Source of the DNA: CAJQQY01 sp964352225
GTDB taxonomy: Bacteria; Bacteroidota; Bacteroidia; Chitinophagales; Saprospiraceae
Direction of reading: 5' to 3'
Assembly (NCBI GenBank): GCA_964352225.1
Contig: CAYGRM010000210.1
Coordinates: forward strand, 1-11,641
DNA: 11,641 nt
Of the stretch, positions 6,943-11,641 are shown piece after piece; position 1 is the stretch's first letter; the number at the start of each line of letters is the position of its first letter. The position numbers and the translations under genes are program-made. Under the pieces are notes generated by a model. That model worked only from the letters and a program-made list of their open reading frames with translations, had not been told where the DNA came from and ran no database searches.

Positions 6943-8067
6943 TTAGTTTGACTTCTGACTTGCCTTTTTTAAATATTTAAAATCAAGGTCAAGTACCATC
7001 GAAATTACGTGAGAATAAGTTCCATTTGCATTATCTCCAATATCCGTAAATGCATAATCAAGTCGAAATTTGTACAATTTTAAACCAACTCCCATATTAG
7101 GTTGAATGGTCCAAAATCGCTCTCCTCCAAGATCAGAATCTTCTTGAATATTGTTGATTCCTGCTCGCAAAAATACGAATTTTTTATAATCTGCTTCAAA
7201 ACCAATCGTTGGATCAAAGCTAAATGGGAAAGAACTAATCAAGGTGTTTCTTTTTCCATCCATAAACATAGTCATATCAACTTCGGTAGTCAAACCTACT
7301 TTGCCAAAATCAAATTTACGAGCTGCGGCCAAAGTGATTTGTGGTCGAGTGACTTCCAATGATTTAATTGGAATCGTATTGTCCGTCAAGTCCAAAACCA
7401 CTTTTTCATCTTCCGTAAAATTAAAAGACCATGCATTAAATGTATTAGAAATATCTTTTAGCAATGCTCCGAATTTCCATTTTCCAACATGATATTTTAC
7501 CGAAGCATCTAACCCAAATCCCCAAGATGTAGCAAATGGTCCAATCGACCGATGCACGACTTTTACATTTCCACCTAAAAATAACTCCCCTCGATCAGTA
7601 TAAACTTTTTGAGCATAACTAAATAAAAAGGCATAATCTGCGGCTGAGAATGGTTTGATATTGTCATAATTCACCGACCCATCATCTTCGTAAAGACTTA
7701 AAGTATTAGGAATATCATCAATCCCAAATCTTATCATCGACAATCCCAAAGCTCTTTTATTATTGTCAAAAGGCATCGCAAATCCTAGGTAATCATACTT
7801 CCCAATTCCACCAAACCACTCCGCATGTTGTGCCCCAATTTGAATTCCATTAGTCATATCTATCGAAGCCAATGCTGCTGGATTCCAAAAACCTGCCGTT
7901 ACATCATCTACCGTTGCCACAAAAGAATTACCCATCGCTTGAGCTCTCGCACTCAATCCAATTGATAAAAATTCATTACTATATTTTTGGGAAAAAGACC
8001 ATTGAATACTTAAAATCAATAGGGAAAAAACAATTACACATTTTTTAATGTTGTCAAGCTGTTGCAT
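6943..8067 (-). CDS. PorV/PorQ family outer-membrane protein, first tandem copy
   Basis: The 374-residue product is a full-length paralogue of the next gene. Shared blocks run from KYSNEFLSIGLSARAQAMGN through AGFWNPAAL (WNP 61-63), HAEWFGGIGKYDYLG, SADYAFLFSYAQK and SWGFGLD to LDYAFTDIG and YSHVIS. Residues 1-27 form a signal peptide with a longer N-region (MQQLDNIKKC) before the hydrophobic core. I chose the ATG at 8067-8065; a TTG one codon upstream (8070) is also open but is a poorer start. As a family member it should be an outer-membrane barrel, possibly a cargo shuttle or accessory for T9SS. It is the first gene of the operon with the second copy and DinB. I found no promoter matching the consensus closely upstream; TAACTTTT near 8130 on this strand is a partial match. 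Confidence 0.85.
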   Translation of the reverse strand: MQQLDNIKKCVIVFSLLILSIQWSFSQKYSNEFLSIGLSARAQAMGNSFVATVDDVTAGFWNPAALASIDMTNGIQIGAQHAEWFGGIGKYDYLGFAMPFDNNKRALGLSMIRFGIDDIPNTLSLYEDDGSVNYDNIKPFSAADYAFLFSYAQKVYTDRGELFLGGNVKVVHRSIGPFATSWGFGLDASVKYHVGKWKFGALLKDISNTFNAWSFNFTEDEKVVLDLTDNTIPIKSLEVTRPQITLAAARKFDFGKVGLTTEVDMTMFMDGKRNTLISSFPFSFDPTIGFEADYKKFVFLRAGINNIQEDSDLGGERFWTIQPNMGVGLKLYKFRLDYAFTDIGDNANGTYSHVISMVLDLDFKYLKKASQKSN

Positions 8068-8586
8068 CAATTTTTTAGTTTAAATCCTAGATAGGTAATT
8101 CTAAGAAGATTTATTTTTTTTAAACGGTAAAAGTTAGTTTGGAGTATTTGTTAAAATCGAAAAAATCAAAATGTTAATTAAAACTTTAATTCCAATCGAA
8201 TCTATCATCTTATATTAAACCAATATATGTACCAATAGTGATTTCCATTACCGATTATCCATAACTTCTTTGATTTTTGCCAAAAAAACGAAAAAAAGCG
8301 GTCACTATTCACTTTTAAATGTCAGCCAAAAAACAAAGGTATTGAATAAAAAAATTACTGCTTATCTTTAAATTTAATTTTAAGGAAATAATGAAGTCAG
8401 GGAATTGAATATCGATTAATGAACAAAGATTTGAGAAGTGACGAAACTAGCAAATCCTGGGAAAAACTTCTCAAATCATAAATCCTTAGCGAAGCGTTCT
8501 TAAATCGATATTCAAAAGCCCCTGACTCCTGACCGCGAGCTTTCAAGCGACCTGACCATCAGACACCTATTTCAAAAAAAAAAATC
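8068..8586. other. 519-nt divergent intergenic region
   Basis: This spacer lies between the leftward PorV-like operon and the rightward propeller gene. Its left half is very AT-rich and shows no gene. A weak candidate promoter for the propeller gene is ATTG at 8341-8344 with TATCTTTA at 8373-8380, which would put the inverted-repeat element at 8395-8527 in the leader. Past the element, CCTGAC occurs three times between 8521 and 8557. A 20-codon frame (8419-8481) lies inside the element and is probably fortuitous. Confidence 0.45.
8395..8527. repeat. 133-nt imperfect inverted-repeat element, possible structured leader or MITE-like relic
   Basis: Three nested complementary segments define it: 8395-8402 with 8520-8527 (8 bp, AGTCAGGG), 8405-8416 with 8504-8515 (12 bp, TTGAATATCGAT), and 8428-8439 with 8466-8477 (12 bp, GATTTGAGAAGT). 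The innermost loop is 26 nt. It ends 59 nt before the propeller gene's ATG. It has no T tract like a terminator and no transposase. It may be a dispersed intergenic repeat, a non-autonomous mobile relic or a structured 5' leader; the sequence alone does not decide. Confidence 0.6.
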
Positions 8587-9963
8587 ATGAAAAAATATTT
8601 ATTCCTTTTTCTTCTGACGTTTTCCTTTTTCCAAATCGATGCGCAAGTTGCCTTCAACATGGAATTATTAGGTCATTATGATGATAATACTATTCCAGAT
8701 ACAGGTAGCGATCAACGAGCCTACAATGACATTTGGGGATATGCGGCTGATGGTCGAGAATATGCCATTGTCGGAAGTGCAGCTTATGTTCATTTTTTTG
8801 ATGTAACGGAACCTCAAAATCCAATATTAATTGACCAGATTTTAGGAACCGATACGACCATTTGGCGAGATATAAAAGTCTATGGAACTTATGCCTATGC
8901 TGTAAGTGAAGGAAGTGGAGAAGGGTTAATGATTTTTGATCTGAGTGATTTACCCAACTCAGTTTCGTTGGTTGATCGAGACTTAGATTTTTTTGAAACG
9001 GCTCATAATATTTTCATTGATGAATATGGGAAAATGTTTGTCGCAGGAACGAACACCGTTAATAATGGTTTGATCGTCCTCGATTTGGCTGCCAATCCGA
9101 CTGAACCACAATTGATCGGGAATGATTCTTTGATTGGTGGAGGCTATGTGCATGATGTTTATGTTAAAGATAATTTAGCTTATTGCTCTCATGGTTTGGA
9201 AGGATTTTATGTGTGGGATTATACTGATCCAGCAGAACCAGTTTTAAAAGCGAATTTGTCAACGAATGGGTATAATCATAGTAGTTGGCTTTCGGAAGAT
9301 GGAAGTTACGCGATTTTTGCAGAGGAAGTTCCAGCTGGTCTTCCGTTGGGAATTGCAGATTTATCTTTGCTTGATATTGGTTCGATAGAGTTGGTAGGTG
9401 ATTATTTTCAGTTTCCATTGTTGACTTTTGATAGTAGTTTTAATACGCCTCACAACCCATTTATCAAAGGAAATTATGCTTATATTTCTTATTATGAAGA
9501 TGGGGTGCAAGTGATTGATTTGACGGATAAAACGAATCCAACCTTGGCTGGTTACTATGATACTTTCCCAAACAATATAGATTATGCAGGTTATTTTGGT
9601 TGCTGGGGAGTTTATCCTTACTTGCCTTCCGGAAATATTATTGCGACGGATCGGAAATATGGTTTGCATATTTTAAGGTTTGATGAAACGATTTCTTCGA
9701 ATGAAAACTTAGACAAAAACAATACATTTACAATTTTCCCAAATCCATCTTCTAATGGAATTTTTAATATAACATTCGAGGAGGTGACTAATAAAAAAAT
9801 CACTTTGGAAGTGACGGATTTATCTGGGAGAAGAGTATTTGAACAAGTGATGACTTCAGGTGCTGAAGAGGTGAATTTGAGTTTTTTGGCTAACGGTTTT
9901 TATTTTGGAAAAATTAGAATTGGGGAAATTGAGGTGGTGGAGAAGTTGGTGATTTCTAAATAA
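8587..9963 (+). CDS. Secreted choice-of-anchor B family protein with LVIVD-type repeats and T9SS sorting domain
   Basis: The 458-residue product has a signal peptide (1-20, ending IDAQ). A beta-propeller-like region follows at about 30-366. It contains repeated LVIVD-type units such as YVHFFDVTEPQNPILI, LMIFDLSDLPN, LIVLDLAANP and VQVIDLTDKTNPTLAGYYDT. The family's closing signature GCWGVYPYLPSGNIIATDRKYGLHIL is at 338-363. H140, H230 and H289 sit in recurring HN/HS contexts at repeat junctions. Residues 381-458 are a T9SS type A sorting domain (FTIFPNPSSNGIFNI, GFYFGKIRI). Choice-of-anchor B proteins are surface or secreted proteins of unknown function in which different taxa use different anchors; here the anchor is T9SS. 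No enzymatic motif is seen. The gene lies between two inverted-repeat elements and appears to be transcribed alone. Confidence 0.88.
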   Translation: MKKYLFLFLLTFSFFQIDAQVAFNMELLGHYDDNTIPDTGSDQRAYNDIWGYAADGREYAIVGSAAYVHFFDVTEPQNPILIDQILGTDTTIWRDIKVYGTYAYAVSEGSGEGLMIFDLSDLPNSVSLVDRDLDFFETAHNIFIDEYGKMFVAGTNTVNNGLIVLDLAANPTEPQLIGNDSLIGGGYVHDVYVKDNLAYCSHGLEGFYVWDYTDPAEPVLKANLSTNGYNHSSWLSEDGSYAIFAEEVPAGLPLGIADLSLLDIGSIELVGDYFQFPLLTFDSSFNTPHNPFIKGNYAYISYYEDGVQVIDLTDKTNPTLAGYYDTFPNNIDYAGYFGCWGVYPYLPSGNIIATDRKYGLHILRFDETISSNENLDKNNTFTIFPNPSSNGIFNITFEEVTNKKITLEVTDLSGRRVFEQVMTSGAEEVNLSFLANGFYFGKIRIGEIEVVEKLVISK

Positions 9964-9975
9964 TTCATGCTTTAG

Positions 9976-10111
9976 AATGGAACACGGATGCCGCGGGTCT
10001 TGCGAATTTTAGCGGATTTGACGATTAGAGGTGTTAGGGATTTTATCCTCACTATAGAGTAATTGTCAAATCTGCGTAAACCCGCTAAATCCGCGGCATC
10101 CGTGTTCCATT
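9976..10111. repeat. 136-nt element with perfect 21-bp terminal inverted repeats
   Basis: Bases 9976-9996 and 10091-10111 are exact reverse complements over 21 bp (outer core GGAACACGGATGCCGCGG). Inside, 10015-10026 pairs with 10061-10072 (12 bp with one G-U pair, GATTTGAC core), leaving a 34-nt loop. The element fills nearly the whole gap between two genes, from 12 nt past the propeller stop to 14 nt before the arginase ATG. It is much more GC-rich at its ends than its surroundings. It has no coding capacity, no clear target-site duplication and no T tract. A MITE- or REP-like dispersed repeat is the likeliest reading; it could also fold as an RNA affecting termination or arginase translation. 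Confidence 0.8.
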
Positions 10112-10125
10112 AAAAAAATAAAGAA

Positions 10126-10902
10126 ATGCAAAAAATAACCATCCAAGGAATCCAATACGACGAAAAATCATCCTACCAACAAGGGCCAAGTTTAGCGCCA
10201 CCGCTCATTCGAGAAGCTTTAAATTCTGGCTCCATGAACCTGTTTTCAGAAGATGGAATTACTATTGATACTCCTCAGATTATTGACAAAGGGGATTTTA
10301 AAATCGAAAATTATTTTGACATTGAAACTATTACTTCTAATCATTTAAAGGAAGGTGGAAAAATTTTCACCCTTGGCGGAGACCACTCCGTTACTTTTCC
10401 TATCATCAAAGCTCATCATGCAAAATATCCAAAGTTAGATATTCTTCACATTGATGCACATGCTGACTTATACGATAATTATGAAGGTGATAAATATTCC
10501 CATGCTTGTCCTTTTGCCAGAATTATGGAAAATGGATTTGCAGTAAAATTAGTGCAAGTCGGCATCCGAACCTTGAATACTCACCAAGCTGAGCAAGCCA
10601 AAAAATTCAAAGTAGAGGTTCATGAAATGAAAAATTTGGATCTCCGAAAAATTCCAAATTTTGAAAATCCATTGTACATTTCTTTAGATATTGATGCCTT
10701 TGATCCTGCTTTTGCGCCAGGTGTTTCACATCATGAACCAGGAGGAATGACTTCTCGACAAGTGATTGACTTAATTCAAAGTATAGAGTGCGAAGTGGTT
10801 GGAGCTGACATTGTAGAGTATAATCCTAATCGAGATTTTCAAAAAATGACTGCCTTTTTAGCAGCGAAAATGATGAAGGAGATTATGGGAAAAATGCTAT
10901 AA
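10126..10902 (+). CDS. Arginase/agmatinase (ureohydrolase) family enzyme
   Basis: This 258-residue ureohydrolase has all the binuclear manganese ligands: H87 in GGDHS, D110, H112 and D114 in DAHADL, and D188 and D190 in SLDIDAFDP. EPGGM (204-208) and VVGADIVEYNP (224-234) are further family signatures. The family hydrolyses guanidino groups, releasing urea from arginine, agmatine or related compounds. From memory, the stretch from YSHAxxFARIM through QVGIR to FAPGVSHxEPGG most resembles plant-type arginases, which group near agmatinases; arginine or agmatine is therefore likely, but the choice is open. No signal peptide is present, so it is cytoplasmic. It is shorter than typical members (about 290-340) because the N-terminus is compact. 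No other polyamine or arginine gene is nearby. Transcription must come from within the repeat element upstream or from readthrough. Confidence 0.9.
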   Translation: MQKITIQGIQYDEKSSYQQGPSLAPPLIREALNSGSMNLFSEDGITIDTPQIIDKGDFKIENYFDIETITSNHLKEGGKIFTLGGDHSVTFPIIKAHHAKYPKLDILHIDAHADLYDNYEGDKYSHACPFARIMENGFAVKLVQVGIRTLNTHQAEQAKKFKVEVHEMKNLDLRKIPNFENPLYISLDIDAFDPAFAPGVSHHEPGGMTSRQVIDLIQSIECEVVGADIVEYNPNRDFQKMTAFLAAKMMKEIMGKML

Positions 10903-10918
10903 AATAAAATGCAATACA

Positions 10919-10956
10919 AAAAAAGCGATTTATGAAAAATCATAAATCGCTTTTTT
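10919..10956. terminator. Bidirectional Rho-independent terminator
   Basis: Arms at 10919-10935 and 10940-10956 are perfectly complementary over 17 bp (AAAAAAGCGATTTATGA) around an AAAA loop, with A6 and T6 at the ends. It begins 17 nt past the arginase stop and 18 nt from the stop of the opposing gene, so it serves both. Confidence 0.88.
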
Positions 10957-10973
10957 AATTAAAGTAATGAATC

Positions 10974-11333
10974 TTATAACTTATCCGAAATATGGATCTT
11001 CTGTACTCCATTTTTCATTTCTAAAGAGATATAATTTTCAGTCTCACTTTTGTAAACGACTCGATGATTTTGACTTTTGAAATCAGTACTAATAATTCGT
11101 ACTGGCATTGCTAGTCGATTAGCAAGATTTACATCTAAACCTAATTCTTGAAAATTTGTAGATAATTCAGTTACAAATTTATTCAAAACCTTTTTTGTAA
11201 TTGGTGAAAATTCAGCAAGTGAAACACTTTTGCTAATGCTTGTGAAAGCTGACGAAATAATTGATACTCCCCCAGATGCAGCTCCTACGATTCCAACCGT
11301 ACTAGCTGACGAAAGAAACATTCTTCTTTTCAT
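10974..11333 (-). CDS. Small exported protein of unknown function with Tat-like signal
   Basis: I do not recognise a family for this 119-residue protein. Its N-terminus, M-KRRMFLSSASTVGIVGAAS, has a twin-arginine pattern (RRxFL) before a weakly hydrophobic Gly/Ala/Ser stretch reaching about residue 30, as expected of a Tat signal peptide. A cleavage site is not obvious; VSLA-E at 37-41 is possible. Residues 42-72 look helical (ITKKVLNKFVTELSTNFQELG). Residues 77-117 look beta-rich (VRIISTDF, HRVVYKSETENYISLEMKNGVQKIHI). There are no cysteines and no metal-binding motif. The start is the first ATG (11333-11331); using M5 would delete the arginine pair. It is convergent with the arginase gene and shares its terminator. 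It may be a short remnant of a longer Tat-exported protein, but nothing in the sequence proves it. Confidence 0.65.
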   Translation of the reverse strand: MKRRMFLSSASTVGIVGAASGGVSIISSAFTSISKSVSLAEFSPITKKVLNKFVTELSTNFQELGLDVNLANRLAMPVRIISTDFKSQNHRVVYKSETENYISLEMKNGVQKIHISDKL

Positions 11334-11420
11334 TTGATGTGATTTAATTGTTAAAAATTTTATCTGCGGGGAGTTGAGAAGGTCGAAAACTTAATAAAGA
11401 CCTTTCATATTAGAAGCATT

Positions 11421-11450
11421 CAAATATTAATCCAAATTAGGGTTTTCAAA
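11421..11450 (-). promoter_or_regulatory. Candidate promoter for the Tat-like small gene
   Basis: On the minus strand, TTTG (11450-11447) is followed after 18 nt by AATATTTG (11428-11421), one mismatch from TAnnTTTG. This would give a leader of about 80 nt before the ATG at 11333. It is a weak match in very AT-rich sequence. Confidence 0.3.
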
Positions 11451-11487
11451 TTAAAGTGTAGATGTAGTTTTAGAAAAATACTCTAAA

Positions 11488-11528
11488 ATAGAAGGAGAGT
11501 TTGTACGTAAAAAAACTCTCCTTTCTAT
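11488..11528 (-). terminator. Probable terminator of the gene entering from the right
   Basis: Arms 11492-11502 and 11513-11523 pair over 11 bp (AAGGAGAGTTT) around a 10-nt loop. ATAG (11488-11491) and CTAT (11525-11528) extend the stem past a one-base bulge. On the minus strand a short T run (11488-11485) follows. It lies 34 nt past the stop of the partial gene at the right edge. Confidence 0.55.
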
Positions 11529-11562
11529 CTAATTATAATCCCATAAAACGATTTTCAATTAT

Positions 11563-11641
11563 CTAAAACACTAGTTCTTTTTCAATTTCATATTGTTCGC
11601 TTTTCTTTATTTTTTTGAAATACCGCTGGGAAACTTGTATT
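11563..11641 (-). CDS. C-terminal end of a minus-strand gene, possibly a LytTR-type regulator
   Basis: The last 25 codons and a TAG stop (11565-11563) of a gene running in from the right are visible. They read IQVSQRYFKKIKK, then SEQYEIEKELVF. The IxVSxRYxKKIK pattern resembles the end of LytTR DNA-binding domains, which often finish with a ...ipVSRrykkkl-type strand and helix. The fragment is too short to be sure. A hairpin that could be its terminator follows the stop, which supports this being a true gene end. Confidence 0.4.
   Translation of the reverse strand, partial: IQVSQRYFKKIKKSEQYEIEKELVF

Noticed and set aside
8068..8070. TTG start for the first PorV-like gene, one codon upstream of the ATG
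   Set aside because: An ATG follows immediately and is the normal start. The TTG adds a single residue and has no supporting ribosome site.
8419..8481. 20-codon open frame (MNKDLRSDETSKSWEKLLKS) upstream of the propeller gene
   Set aside because: It lies inside the inverted-repeat element, and its codons coincide with both arms of the inner stem. It has no ribosome site or recognisable signature, so it is probably fortuitous.
9164..9803. Minus-strand open frames opposite the propeller gene
   Set aside because: They are antisense to a well-supported coding sequence and show only compositionally biased translations.
1..11641. A complete T9SS or gliding locus
   Set aside because: Only accessory families and cargo are present. 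The motor and translocon genes (porK, porL, porM, porN, sov/sprA) and porU are absent from the window.

Overview
The window looks like a chromosomal segment from an AT-rich member of the Bacteroidota, probably Saprospiria-like. Four things point there: type IX secretion system (T9SS) parts and cargo (a PorP/SprF-type protein, two PorV/PorQ-type barrels, two proteins ending in a T9SS sorting domain), SprB-type adhesin repeats, Bacteroidota-type promoters (TTG about 19 nt upstream of TAnnTTTG), and weak or absent Shine-Dalgarno sequences. No tRNA, rRNA, CRISPR array, transposase or phage gene was recognised.

Layout. Bases 1-313 are the 5' part of a minus-strand PorP/SprF-family gene with a good promoter. 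A 354-nt divergent spacer leads to a small lipoprotein (668-1021) with an unusual CX4CH haem-type motif and a candidate axial Met. A perfect 36-nt palindrome then separates it from a convergent two-helix potassium-channel gene (1137-1490). Next is a 1134-aa secreted adhesin (1721-5125) built from SprB repeats, three 80-residue Ig/cadherin-like repeats, a HYR-like module and a T9SS sorting domain. It ends at a hairpin terminator that faces a second terminator serving the opposite strand.

Bases 5336-8067 form a minus-strand operon: two tandem paralogous PorV/PorQ-family barrels 4 nt apart, then a DinB-fold gene. A 519-nt divergent spacer with a 133-nt imperfect inverted repeat precedes a secreted choice-of-anchor-B beta-propeller protein (8587-9963). 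The gap between that gene and an arginase/agmatinase-family gene (10126-10902) is almost wholly a 136-nt element with perfect 21-bp terminal inverted repeats. A bidirectional terminator then separates the arginase gene from a convergent small gene with a Tat-like signal (10974-11333). The right edge carries the last codons of another minus-strand gene, possibly a LytTR-type regulator, and its probable terminator.

How the genes relate. The common theme is the cell surface. Two proteins (1721-5125 and 8587-9963) are T9SS cargo by their C-termini, and three belong to outer-membrane families tied to T9SS or gliding. Core motor genes (porK/L/M/N) and porU are absent, so this is accessory rather than core T9SS. 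The arginase, DinB, channel and Tat-like genes have no evident functional link to that theme. I found no clear case for a wholly new multi-gene system. The least explained parts are the two inverted-repeat elements bracketing the propeller gene, the tandem PorV-like pair coupled to DinB, and the CX4CH lipoprotein.
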